From assembly GCA_050084985.1 (NCBI GenBank), contig JBITNC010000001.1, positions 67,642,001-67,706,000 of the forward strand: a stretch of 64,000 nucleotides of DNA, given 5' to 3'. The notes below the pieces were generated by a model. The model was not told where the DNA came from. It did not search any database and saw nothing but the letters and a program-made list of their open reading frames with translations. Position numbers and translations under genes: made by a program. Below are positions 1 through 13,077 of this stretch, one piece after another. Source of the DNA: Nageia nagi (Eukaryota; Pinophyta). The stretch's first letter is position 1. The number at the start of each line of letters is the position of its first letter.

Positions 1-49
1 TAGGACGATTGGTTGGAAATCATTGGAATGGGTTAGATTAGTTGAAAAT
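1..49. repeat. Tail of spacer copy S1 of the macro-repeat
   Basis: These bases match the last part of the spacers that end near 1040, 10403 and 30154 (shared phrase gattggttggaaatcatt). The window therefore opens inside one period of a spacer-plus-minisatellite macro-repeat. Confidence 0.8.
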
Positions 50-485
50 GGTGATATGGTGGGTCAAATGACATCATGGCATGCATGATGATATGACGGT
101 GTGGATGACATCGTGGCATGCATGATGATGTGGTGGGTCGGATGATATCATGGCATGCATGATGACGTGGTGGGTCGATGATATCATGGCATGCATGATG
201 ACATGATGGGTTGAATGACATCATGGCATGCATGATGATGTGGTAAGCTAGATGCCATCATGGCATTCATGATGATGTGGCACATGTGATTGATGTGGTA
301 AAGTAAATGACATCATAACATGCATGATGATGTGGTAGGATGGATGATATGGCATGCATGATGATGTGGTAGGCTAGATGATGTGGCAAGTTAGATGATA
401 TGGAATGCATGGTGATGTGGTGGGCTAGATGATGTGGTATGCATGATGATGTGGTAGGTTGAATGATGTCATGGCATGTATGATG
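50..485. repeat. Minisatellite array A1 (34/37-bp units)
   Basis: Degenerate head-to-tail units of about 37 bp (gatgatgtgg, a variable middle, then atcatggcatgcat) and 34 bp without the extra triplet. A 34-bp unit is two 17-bp monomers, for example GATGATGTGGCATGCAT followed by a diverged partner. The array is not coding: short frames rich in His, Met, Cys and Ile on the minus strand are translations of the repeat. Confidence 0.93.
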
Positions 486-1040
486 AAAAACCCATATTGT
501 AGTATGAAGTTCCTCAACTGATAAAAAAAGTAGATTATTAGTAGATGGAGACCATCATTTATAAAGTAAATTATTTAGTAATGGATGGATAACATCAAAA
601 TGGATAAATTAAAAAGAGCATCATCAACGCTCACCTGAGAGGCAATTTTGGAAGTATTTCACATGTTGTTGGAAAGGAATTTCAACATCTAATGATGAAA
701 AGATAGATACATTCAAATTGCATGATGGTCATTTTAATTTTGAAGATGTGATCAAAATTTGGTAGTATTGTATGAATCCACATGACATATCAAATCTCAC
801 CTTGAATTTAAGGATATAATAATTGGAAGTTGATTTGATGTAAACTAGAAATCCACAAATTCATAGATTATGGGAATTTAACTATGAGTTTTATCCACAT
901 CATCAAATTTTTGAGATAAATGCACAAGAGATGTTGACAACATCTTAGGTGGTGGGGGAGGAGAAATTCATTAGAAAATTATAATAATAATAGGATGATT
1001 GGTTGGAAATCATTGGAATAGGTTAGATTAGTCGAAAATA
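486..1040. repeat. Spacer copy S2 of the macro-repeat
   Basis: A non-satellite block between two minisatellite arrays. Closely related copies lie at 9769-10403 and 29540-30154. All begin with a cccatattgtag-like phrase and end with gattggttggaaat. S2 lacks a stretch of roughly 80 bp near its 3' end that S3 and S4 retain. It contains a decayed reading frame (640-984). Confidence 0.88.
640..984 (+). pseudogene. Unrecognised ORF remnant in spacer S2
   Basis: One frame of 115 codons is open except for six in-frame stops before the terminal one. Its residues look protein-like: a WKYFTC segment, then FKLHDGHF, VIKIW, NPQIHRLW and HHQIFEIN. The copy at 9924-10259 keeps the same frame with substitutions spread through it. 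The stop after VIKIW and the stop between LM and TRNPQ are shared by S2, S3 and S4, so the frame was already dead when the block was amplified. I do not recognise the family. An ancient gene or transposon fragment is the likely source. Confidence 0.55.
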
Positions 1041-1247
1041 GTGATGTGGTAGGATGGATGATTTCATGGCATGTATGATGATGTGGTGGTATAGATGATG
1101 TTGTGGAATGCATGATGATGTGATGGGGTAGATGACATCATGGCATGCATGATGACATGGTAGGTTGGATGATGTCATGGCATGCATGATGATGTGGCAG
1201 GTCAGATGATTTCATGGCATGTATGATAATGTGGCATGTGTGAAAGA
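1041..1247. repeat. Minisatellite array A2, left part (split by Copia C1)
   Basis: Same 34/37-bp unit as A1. The array resumes at 9514 after the C1 insertion. The last five bases before the element (aaaga, 1243-1247) are duplicated at 9509-9513 as the target-site duplication. Confidence 0.9.
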
Positions 1248-1746
1248 TGTTGGAATGTATAATGCATTATTGTAAAGGTTTTATAATAATCTTCTATGTA
1301 AGTTCACTAATACTTAAAGGTATCATTAGATACCTTAAGTATTTAAGTGAATATGATAATGTAACTTGTCCTACACTCCATGTCATAAGCATGCCCCTTG
1401 GGTAAAAGGATGTGCATGTCATGCTTTTGTACATTAGATAAAAGGATGATCCAAAGAGGGATTTTGGTCTATAAATAGAAGGCTCCCTCTTTGTGATTAT
1501 ACACCAATTTGTGGAGTAAAGTTATGCTATAGGATAGTGTTTAGGAGAAAAGTATAGGAGGATTATAAGAGTTCGTATTTGTTAAGAAGAGAGATCTAGT
1601 TAGTGGATGTACTCCTAGTTGAAGGAACCATTTACATCTTGTGTTATCTTTATGAGATTGCTTTGTGAGTTTACTAGATGTGTATTGTGAGCTTTCATGT
1701 GATCTTGGGAGTTTAGAGTTGTTTAGTTTATACTTCAATTCTCTCA
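1248..1746 (+). repeat. 5' LTR of Copia C1
   Basis: Starts tgttggaatg and ends ttctctca. The same 499-bp sequence recurs at 9010-9508. It carries the promoter (TATA box at 1470) and the expected poly(A) region. Confidence 0.96.
1470..1478 (+). promoter_or_regulatory. TATA box in Copia C1 LTR
   Basis: TATAAATAG lies in the middle of the LTR and is kept in the 3' LTR at 9232-9240. Related boxes occur at comparable positions in the C2, C3 and T1 LTRs. Confidence 0.6.
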
Positions 1747-1748
1747 TT

Positions 1749-1760
1749 TGGTATCAGAGC
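1749..1760 (+). other. Primer-binding site of Copia C1
   Basis: TGGTATCAGAGC, starting two bases after the LTR end, is the classic Copia site complementary to the 3' end of plant initiator methionine tRNA. It fixes the element orientation as plus. Confidence 0.93.
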
Positions 1761-3744
<1,984 letters not shown>

Positions 3745-4140
3745 TCCACAACATGACTTGTTTAGGGAGCCATATGGTGAGGACAGATGGATTAGAGCTT
3801 TTAAGTTTGATGATCTAAATGGTGAAAAGTTTATACTTCTCAATTGCCCCTAAGTCTTTTATTTTTCTAGACATAACTCCAATAGGTGGATAGGCATGTG
3901 TGTAGTGATACCACATGTCCGCATGTCCATTCGGGGATTATCTTGATAACCTAAAAGGATAACTTGAAATTTAATCAAGATTAATAATTCAATCGATCCA
4001 ATAAATATCATAACCTTGGAATATAGTACATACTTCTTCTTGTGAGAAAATATAAAACTGACTAAGATGAACTAGTTGAGGATTGATAGTACTTGGGCTT
4101 CTCTTTTGTCAGAATCCAGGTGAAGGCCTAATTTTAGACA
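3745..4140 (+). other. Conserved non-coding leader block of Copia C1
   Basis: About 400 bp that align along their length with the C2 leader (17143-17535 on the minus strand) although the sequence around it does not. Shared landmarks are a catgacttgtttag-like start, gtgtgtagtgataccacatg in the middle and ccaggtgaaggcctaatt at the end. It ends about 200 bp before the gag start. Part of it can fold: a catgtg/cacatg stem around the middle landmark. No conserved frame was found. A packaging, dimerisation or translation signal is my inference. Confidence 0.6.
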
Positions 4141-4342
4141 AAAAAACAAACTTCAACAATGTCACTCTACATCTATGGTTCTTATGATGATAAAAGTATT
4201 TGGGTACATGGATTATTATTTGAGTTGTAAAATATTTGCACTTGTGAATCAAATCAAGCATGATTTTAGTGTTAAATTTATCATGTATTATTATTATTTA
4301 TTAAACCATATGCTTATTATTTTTCATATTCTTATGTAACAA

Positions 4343-7300
4343 ATGGGAGAATCCTTTTTACCCAAACACATTCTTGATGGTTCTAATTTTGGTATTTGGA
4401 AACTTCGTATGAGAGTTGAATTGCAAGCAAAGAAGCTTTGGTAAATAATGAATGAGAACCTTATTGTTCATACAGATGAGAAGGCATTAGAGGCTTACAA
4501 CACGAAGAATGAGTTGGCAACCTCCATAATCTTCTATGTAGTTTTAGATGATGTGCTCTTGATGATTTTCTCTTCAACCTAGATAAAAGAAGCTTGGGAT
4601 AAGCTTAAGCAAATATACTTTGGTTCAAAGTTTTTAAGAAGGTTTATTATTCTCCAAAAGTTACTTCAATCTCATCAAGGGAAAGATGAAAATGTGAATA
4701 TCTACATGAATAAAATCATTGACCTAATGACCCAACTTATTACTTGTGGATGCAATTGGATTAATGATGAGTTCATGGTCTTCATCATTCTTTAGAGCCT
4801 TTCTTCAAAATTTAGAAACTTTATGATAGTTATGGAAATAAGGCTTGATAATAAAAAAGAAGTCTTCTCCCTTGAGAACCTTTCTAGACTCTTTTTGAAG
4901 CATGAGAAAACCTTTGTTACCTTTAACAAAAAGGTGTTGATTTATTCTCTTAAAGATAATAAAGTTGCTCTTAGAGTAACTAAAATTCTTTTCAAGAAGA
5001 AGTTCAACCATTAAAAGAAATCTTATCTTTCTTTCTTTAAAAAATTTGAAAAAAGAGATAATAGCTATAGTAGTAAGAACAATGGAAACAATGACAACAA
5101 TAGGAATAATAATAACAATAGTAAGAATAATGGTAACCATTTCAAGCAAAGATATGGAAAAGATAAAGCAAATAATCCATATCCTAAAGAAAAATTTGAT
5201 GGTATTTATAACTATTATGGCATATAAGATCACAAATAAGTTGATTGCTATAAAAAGAAAAGAGAGAAAAATAACAAAGGTAATGAAAATATAAAGAACT
5301 TCAAAGAAAAGAAGAATATTCAAGCTGGTTTTGCTATGGCACTCTATTCCATGTCTTGCACTTTTTTATTTGATAGAATTATTGATTCTGGTTGCACTAA
5401 TCACCTATGCTTCAAAAATGATAAATTAAAAACTTTCACAAGTATAGAAAAGATGTAGTTGTGATAGGTGATAAATCCATGTTTGAAGTCCAAGAAATTA
5501 GGAGTGTCTTGATTCATGAAAAGGTTCTTGACAATATGCTCTATGTTCCTAAGCTTAAGATGAATATTCTCTTTGTGATCTAAGTTCTAGAAAAGAGTAC
5601 TCATTTAAGTTTAACTCTCACTCTTAATGCATAAAAAATGTACTTACCACGTTGGTTAAAGGGTCAGTGAAAGATGATCTATACATTATGGATTAGGTTC
5701 CAACAAAGATATGTCTTGCTACAAGTGTGTGTTTTAGAGGCAATCTTTAGTACCATCATTTAGGACACCTTAACCATAAGAGTATTCAAGTCATGAAAGA
5801 CCAAGAACTTGTGGTAGATTTTCTTTCAATTTCTTCTTTGATTAATCCATGTGAGAAATGCATCCTTAACAAGATGCATAGGCAAAATTTAAAAAAAAAT
5901 AAGGAAATAAGAGCATATCAACCTCTTCAACTTATGCATTCATATTTGATGGGTTTGTTTCATATTAAATCATTTAGAGAAGCATCTTACATCTTAACCT
6001 TCATTGATGAATTTAGTAGGATGACCTTTAGGTATCTACTTGAGCACAAGGATTAAACCTTTGAGAGTTTTAAAGTTTTTAAGACCTTTGTTGAGAATCA
6101 AACTAAACTCAAAATTAAGATGTTAAAATTAGATTATGGGGAAGAATATAACAGTAATAACTTTAATTACTATTATGCTAAGTATAGAATCAAGAGGTAA
6201 TTTACAATTCCTTACACTCCTCAACAGAATAATGTTGCTGAAAGAAAAAACAAAATAATTATGGAAATGGCTAGATGCATGTTGGGTAATCTTCTTAGTT
6301 TTTTATGGGGTGAAGCTATGAGAATTGCTATTTACATCTTAAATTTAAGGTGTCCCATAAAAGCTATTTAAGATAAAACTCCTTTTGAGGTTTGGTTAGG
6401 AAGAAAACTTAACATTTCTCATCTTAGGGTGTTTAGTTATGATTCATTCTCCTTCATTATTTCTTAGAAAAGAAAGAAGTTAAATAAAAGAGCTGAAAAA
6501 TATATTTTTATAGGTTATGATAGTTAGCATAGAGGTTATAGGCTCTACTCTCCATCCTTCAAAGCTGTGTTTGTTTCAAGGGATGTAAAGTTCAATAAAC
6601 TTCTTGAAGAATTTACTTCTAATGAGGATGTTGATGATATAGAGGACTCTTTAATTGCACTTAGCTAGTTAGATATTGATGTAGATAAGTCATCTTAGGA
6701 ATAAAATTCTCCAACATAAAGGGTAACAAGGAGCATGACCTTGAATAAATATTTATTTGCTAAGATTAACAACAAACATGAGCCCTCAACCTTCAAAGAA
6801 GCTTCCAAGTACAAGTGCTAGATGGAAGCCATGACAGTGAAGTATGAGGTGCTTATAAAAAATAAAACTTGATATTTGGTTTCTTATCCCAATGAGAACA
6901 ATGTGATTGGTAATAAGTGGATCTACAAGTTCAAATTCAATTTAATTTAAAATATTAAGAAATATAAGGTAAGGTTAGTGGCCAAAGGATTTGCTCAAAA
7001 ATACAATGTAGATTATGAAAAAACCTTTGCTCCCATGGCAAAGGCTTGCTTTTTTTATAGCTCAAGGATGGAAAGTTTTTCAACTTGATGTCAAGAGTGC
7101 ATTTCTCAATGATGAATTAAATATAAAAATCTTCATGAATAATCTAGAAGGATTTATTGTGGAAGGCAAAGAGTCCTTTGTGTCCAAGCTAAAAAAGTCA
7201 TTATATGGACTTAAGCAAGCACCTTAAGCCTGGTATAGGAAGATTTTTGGGTACTTTGTAGACATTAGTTTCTCCAAGTGTTTTTTTAACTCTGATCTAT

Positions 7301-8297
7301 ATGTGCTCAATCAGAGAAAAGACATGATCTTGATTCTCCTTTATGTGGATGATATTTTGATAATTGGAAACAATGATGAAATCAATCAAGAGTGCATATC
7401 CAAATTTAAGGCAACATTTGAAATGATTGATCTTTGTCTCTTGCACTACTATTTTGGAATGTAAGTGTTTTAATATAAGGATTGTACTTATCTTAGTCAA
7501 TATAAGTATATATCAGACATATTACAAAAAATTGGAATGGAAGAGTGTAGATATGCTACCATCCTATTCTCTCTTAGAATTATTATTTTTTTGAGCTCCA
7601 ACTCTTAGGTAGCTGATGCTACAGCTTATAGGTAATTAATTGATAGTCTTTTATATTTGACTATATCCAGGCTAGATATTGCTTTTATAATGAATCTGAT
7701 GGCTTGATTCATGTAGAAACCATATGTTGAGCACTTCAATGCTATTAAGCAAATCTTGAAGTATTTTGCAAAGACTAAAGATCTTGCTCTCAAGTATTCT
7801 AAGTTGCCCTCATTTGTTCTCTCTAGATTCCCAAATTCTAACTATGGAGAAGATAGAGATGATAGGAAATCAACCTCTACATATGTGTTTAGCATTGGTT
7901 TAGGTGCTATCTCTTGAGCTTCTAATAAGTAGCCTACTATTTCTCTTTCTACCATAGAAGTTAAATACCATGACATGTTTATTATAGACAATGAATCCAT
8001 TTGGCTAAGGCATCTTCTAAAAGAAATTAGATATGAGAAAGGTGGCTCATGTTTAATTTTTTTAAATAATTAGTTGGCTATTTCTTTGGCTAAGAATCAT
8101 GTGTTCCATCAGAGAACAAAATAAATCCATGACCATTTTATTAGAGAAAAAGTTCTTAATGGCATCATACACTTGGAGTATTGTCCATCCACCTTGAACT
8201 CTACTAATTTATTCACCAACTCTTGAAAGCTCAGTTTTGTAAGCTTAGGGATGCTATCGAGTTGGTGAAGTTACCCTCAAGGGGGAGTGAAGTTTGA
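4343..8297 (+). pseudogene. Copia C1 gag-pol polyprotein (decayed)
   Basis: Starts at an ATG (MGESFLPKHILDG-like) and can be followed to a stop at 8295-8297 through many nonsense codons and shifts. Order: gag (4343 to ~5320); zinc knuckle near 5200-5250 whose first cysteines now read tyrosine; aspartic protease near 5380 with the catalytic D-S-G still present; integrase zinc-binding and core regions (~5740-6480); RT (~6900-7700), in which the LLYVDD active-site stretch reads LLYVDDILI; and RNase H (~7840-8200). Most stops sit where Copia C2 has Gln, Arg or Trp, as expected of deamination. The protein cannot be made as it stands. Confidence 0.93.
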
Positions 8298-9000
8298 ATT
8301 CTTATGTCAAATTCATGTTTGTGATGACAACTTCACCCCTAGAAGGACTTTGTACTGTATAGTGTTGATTTTGTTGTACACCTTTGTGGTAAGTTTGCTC
8401 TACATGAGGAACTTGTACAAATCTTTAAAAAGAAAAAAATTGGCCAATATAGCACTGTACAATTATCCATGTGTGTGAAACTTTTATGTGTTTTTTTAAC
8501 ATTGTTCAGTTATCCATATATGAGGAACTCATATGTGCATGCTCTATTTTGTATTGATAATCAAAATATATTTTATATACAACAGGTGACTATGAGTTTT
8601 GGCTTGGCATCTTTATGATGACTTATAGTGCACCATTGATCAGTTCATGATGGCATTTGAGTGATTCATCTATCCTTGTTGATATGAATATGGTGCATCT
8701 AACTGATCTTGTTATTTGAACTACTTATGACTTGTAAGTTCCTTGAGATTGCAAGTTACTTACTTTAGGTATGTAGGCTCTTAGAGACTCTTCATGACTT
8801 CTAGTTGGATGACTACTTCATATGCATTGAAATCGATTATGGGTAATGGTTGTATTTGACAAAGTAGTGAGTCTCAAACTAGATCTTTCTTACTTCTCAA
8901 ATATATAAAAAGTTCTCATCTTCATTGTATTTATTTGGAGGAGAACTCTCTTACTTTATCTTTTTCTTCTCTCTTATTTGCTCTATTCCAATATTGCATT
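8298..9000 (+). other. 3' untranslated region of Copia C1
   Basis: About 700 bp between the pol stop and the purine tract. It is homologous to 12251-13077 in C2 and 62400-62866 in C3 (shared phrase gactatgag...ggcttggcatc, and cttatagtgcaccatt). It contains one clear and probably further decayed copies of the hairpin that is repeated five times in C2. Confidence 0.75.
8391..8414 (+). other. Hairpin in Copia C1 3' region
   Basis: Inverted repeat aagtt...aactt enclosing tgctctacatgagg. It is the sense-strand counterpart of the five hairpins at 12746-13006 in C2, whose loops read gctct-g/a-c-g/a-tga. It is flanked on both sides by gtaca, as in C2. Confidence 0.6.
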
Positions 9001-9009
9001 AAGGGGGAG
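9001..9009 (+). other. Polypurine tract of Copia C1
   Basis: aagggggag directly abuts the 3' LTR, as required for plus-strand priming. The same tract, in complement, abuts the C2 LTR at 12251. Confidence 0.9.
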
Positions 9010-9508
9010 TGTTGGAATGTATAATGCATTATTGTAAAGGTTTTATAATAATCTTCTATGTAAATTAATTAATACTTAAGGGTATCATTTGATACCTTAA
9101 GTATTTAAGTGAATATGATAATATAACTTGTCCTACACTCCATGTCATGAGCATGCCCTTTGGGTAAAAGGATGTGCATGTCATGCTTTTGTAGATTGGG
9201 TAAAAAGGTGATCCAAAGAGGGATTTTGGCTTATAAATAGAAAGCTCCCTCTTTGTGATTATACGCTAATTTGTGGAGTAAAGTTATGCTATAGGATAGT
9301 GTTTAGGAGAAAAGTATAAGAGGCTTTTAAGAGTTCATATTTGTTAAGAAGGGAGATCTAATTAATGGATGTACTTCTAGTTGAAGGAACCACTTACATC
9401 TTATGTTATCTTTATGAGATTACTTTATGAGTTTACTAGATGTGTATTGTGAGTTTTCATGTTATCTTAGAAGTTTAGAGTTGTTTAGTTTATACTTCAA
9501 TTCTCTCA
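9010..9508 (+). repeat. 3' LTR of Copia C1
   Basis: Full-length partner of 1248-1746, with the same terminal bases. The duplicated target aaaga follows at 9509-9513. Confidence 0.96.
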
Positions 9509-9513
9509 AAAGA

Positions 9514-9768
9514 TGTGGCAAGCCGAATGATATCATGACATGCGTGATGACATGGTGGGTCGAATGATATGGCATGCATGATAACATGGAAGGCTAGATG
9601 ATGTGGTATGAATGATGACATGGTAGGTTAGATGATATGGCATCAGATGATTTGGCATGCATGGTGATATGATTTTTTGGATGATATGGTATGCATGATG
9701 ATGTGGTAGGTCCTATGATGTCGTTACATGCATGATAATGTGGTGGGCTAGATGATGTGGTACATGAT
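9514..9768. repeat. Minisatellite array A2, right part
   Basis: Continuation of the array interrupted by Copia C1. Before the insertion, A2 was about 460 bp, close to the length of A1. Confidence 0.9.
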
Positions 9769-10403
9769 GAAAATCCCATATTGTAGTATGGAGCTCCTCA
9801 ACTGATATAAAAAATAGATTATTAATAGATGGAGACCATTATTTATAAACTAAACTATTAAATAATGGATGGATAACACTAAAATGGATAAGTTTAAAAG
9901 ATCATCGTTGATTCTCACTTTAGAGGCAATTTTGGAAGTATTTCACATGTTCTTGGAAAGGGATTGCAACATCTAGTGATGAAAAGAGATATACATTCAA
10001 ATTGCATGATGGCCATTTTAGTTTTGAATATGTGATCAAAATTTGGTAGTATTGTATGCATCCACATGACACATCGAATCTCACCTTGAATTCAAGGAGA
10101 TAACAACTAGAAGTTGATTTGATGTAAACTAGAAATCCACAAATTCATAGATTGTGGAAATTTAATTGTGAGTTTTATTCACATCATCAAATTTTTGAGA
10201 TAAATGCATAGGATATGTTGATGGCATCCAAGTTGGTGGGGGAAGAGAAATTCATTTGAAAATTTAAATTGTAATTTAAATATTATCCATGTGTGAAAAA
10301 GGTTATCTTTCAGCTAAGTTTAAATAAATTTTTGGGTGTATATCAGATTACGATAGTAGGATGATTGGTTGGAAATCACTATAATGAGTTAGATTAGTTA
10401 AAT
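9769..10403. repeat. Spacer copy S3 of the macro-repeat
   Basis: Homologue of S2 and S4. It is longer than S2 because it keeps a segment near 10262-10355 (aaattgtaatttaaatatta...) that S4 also has. Confidence 0.88.
9924..10259 (+). pseudogene. Unrecognised ORF remnant in spacer S3
   Basis: Same frame as 640-984, 112 codons with no frameshift, interrupted by four in-frame stops before the terminal one. Two of these are shared with the other copies. Differences from S2 are scattered single substitutions. The family is not recognised. Confidence 0.55.
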
Positions 10404-11207
10404 GGTGACATTATAGGTCAAATAATGTCATGACATGCATAATGATGTGGCAATTTGAATGACATTGTGGCATGGATGATGATGTGAAGGGCCAAATGAC
10501 ATTATGGCATGCATGATGATGTGGTAGGCTAGATGATATCATGGCATGCATGATGATGTGGTAGGCCAAATGATGTCATGACATGCATGATGATATGGCA
10601 CATGTAAATGATGTGGTGAGTCGAATGATGTCATGGCATGCATGATAATGTGGTAGGTTAGATGATATCATGGTAGGCCAAATGATGTCATGATAGTTCG
10701 AATGATATCATGGCATGCATGATAATGTGGTATGTGTGAATGATGTGACAAGCTAGATGATGTCATGGTATGCATGATAATGTGGTGGGATAAATTATGT
10801 GCCATGGGGTGACATGGCTTACAAGATGATATGGCAAGATGGATTACATGGCATGGGGATGATGTGGTGGGTCCAATGATGTGACATGCACAATGATGTG
10901 GTAGGTAAGATGATATGGTAGGCATGATGATGTTATAGGTTGGATGATGTCATATACATGATGATGTGAAATGTATGATGATGTGGAAAGCTAGATGATG
11001 TGGTGGGTCAGATGATGTGTTATGTATGATGATTTTATGGTTTGGATGATGTGTCATGCATGATGATATGATGGTTTGGATGATGTGGTATGCATGATGA
11101 TGTGGTGGGCCAAATAGCATGACATGCATGATGATATGGTGAGTTGGATGATGTAACATGTATGGTGATGTGGTGAGCTGGATGACATGATAGGTCACAT
11201 GACATTG
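10404..11207. repeat. Minisatellite array A3
   Basis: About 800 bp of the same 34/37-bp repeat. It ends abruptly where the G2 LTR begins at 11208. Confidence 0.92.
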
Positions 11208-11761
11208 TGGCATCCATAGCATTATGTTATCTTGATAGCTTATATATTTTTTAGCTATGAAGGAGACTTATCTAGTAGTTGGATGAGTTATCAACCTTCA
11301 TGATGTGAGCTTATTGAAGGTTGCATAATATACTCACATTAGAGGCTAGAGGTTGTAGAGTGGATGTTATCACTAAAGATCTTCATGTGTAGGTCTAAAC
11401 ATAGTCTAGAGTCATAAAATGATGTTTCATGAGGATTTGATTCATGATTCACAATGTCTATGTTATACTATTCTATGTTTATAACTCCCATGCCATAGTT
11501 GCAAAGTTCGAATGGTTAATTGTTGAGGTTGGTACTTATGCAAGAATTCATGAGGAATGCTCTTGTGTACTTGGGTCATTATATGGAGGCTTGAGAGTAT
11601 AGATATGATTTAGTTGGTTGAGGATTGTTGGAGGTCATGGAGATTTGAACACCATTCCTACCATTTTATGGTAATAACTCTTCCATATCAATCAATTATG
11701 TGATTAGGAAGATGGATGCTTTGGTTCAGAATGTTGCTATATCAAGGAGTGATATAGATTG
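11208..11761 (-). repeat. G2 LTR, first part
   Basis: Matches 60301 to about 60860 (shared catagcattatgttatcttg). Begins tggcatcc, so the LTR ends in CA on the minus strand. It continues at 20602 after the C2 insertion. Confidence 0.8.
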
Positions 11762-12250
11762 TGAAGGATTTGAACTAGATCTAAACAAATCCTCTAGGAC
11801 CTTAGACTAGGAAACTCATGTGTACACAAGATAACACAATCACTCAAGATAACACATCAATATAATGTGGTTCCTCCCTCCTTGGGAGTACATCCACAAC
11901 TAGTTCTCTTATTCTCAAATCTATGTCTCTCTTACAACTATTCTCTAGCTCTCTCCTACACAACCAAGTAGAGTAATCTTACTCAAAACTTAGATATGTT
12001 TACATGAGGAGAGGCTCTCTATTTATAGGTTGAGAGAACATCCCTAACCTTCCTTTAACCCAAGGGTAAGGTTAGGGTTACATTAAATTTATCACCAAAC
12101 TTCAACCTACCAACTACCCACTTTGGTAAAGTCAAAGTCTACATATTAAAGAATTCTATTAATCACTTAAGGTATCTACATACCTTTAAGTGATTAATTG
12201 AATTTACATGGAGTTTAGATATTCACAATATTTCATTACAAATTCTAACA
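11762..12250 (-). repeat. 3' LTR of Copia C2
   Basis: 489 bp from tgaaggattt to attctaaca (plus-strand reading), nearly identical to 20108-20596. A TATA box (TATAAATAG in complement) lies at 12020-12028. Confidence 0.96.
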
Positions 12251-12260
12251 CTCCCCCTTA
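12251..12260 (-). other. Polypurine tract of Copia C2
   Basis: The complement of ctccccctta abuts the 3' LTR, matching the C1 tract. Confidence 0.88.
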
Positions 12261-12737
12261 ATGCAATATTGGGATAGAGCGTAGAAGAGAGAAGAGAGAG
12301 AGTAAGAGAGAGTTCTCCTCCATAGAGATACAAGTGGAGATGAGAACTTTTACATATTTTGAGAATCTTTTTGAGAACTAGTATGAGACTCACTACATTA
12401 CCATTTGACAAAAAATGGTTTACAATACAATCATTAACCACAACTGGTTTCACTGTACATAGTAGTCGATCAACTTTAAGTTGACATGTGAGTCTCTATG
12501 AGCTTGCTTTCACAAGGTGAGTAACCTGCATTTCTAAAGAAGATCCTGCATGCTACAAGCAACTCATGAACAAAATCAGTTAGATGCATCATATATTCAA
12601 ATAAGAGAATTAAATAATGCCATCTTATAAATAACTGATCAATGGTGCACTATAAGCCATCACGGAGATGCCAAGCCATCACTCATAGTCACCTGTTGTA
12701 TATAGACATGTGTTGATTTTAAAATAGAGCATAAAAT

Positions 12738-13022
12738 TGTACAACGAGTTTCTCACGCAGAGCAAACTCACCACGGAGGTATAGAATGTACAACAAGTTC
12801 GTCACGTAGAGCGAACTTACCACGGAGGTATATTAATTACATGCTCAAAATTTGTACAATAAGTTTCTCACGCAGAGCAAACTCACCACGGAGGTATAAA
12901 ATGTACAACAAGTTTGTCATGCAGAGCAAACTTACCACTGAGGTATAAAATAATCAACACTCTATAACAACAATTGTACAATAAGTTTATCATGCAGAGC
13001 AAACTTACCACGGAGGTCTAGA
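12738..13022 (-). repeat. Five-copy hairpin array in Copia C2 3' region
   Basis: Five units of about 45-50 bp, each with tgtacaa, an inverted repeat, then accacggaggt-like sequence. The inverted repeats lie at 12746-12769, 12795-12818, 12861-12884, 12910-12933 and 12983-13006. Stems vary in a paired way: gagttt/aaactc, aagttcg/cgaactt, aagtttg/caaactt, aagttt/aaactt. One copy (12861) has a single mismatch that is a G-U wobble in the sense RNA. The loop (cacgcagag or catgcagag) is nearly fixed. The array lies between the pol stop and the LTR, so it would be in the 3' part of the genomic RNA. Its function is unknown. Confidence 0.8.
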
Positions 13023-13077
13023 ATGTACAATCAAAAAAGGGCCTCTTAGAGGTGAAGTTGTCATCACTAACAAAAGT

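Noticed and set aside
50-485. CRISPR-like array
   Set aside because: Units are directly tandem with no unique spacers of fixed length, the repeats are degenerate, and the context is a plant nuclear genome.
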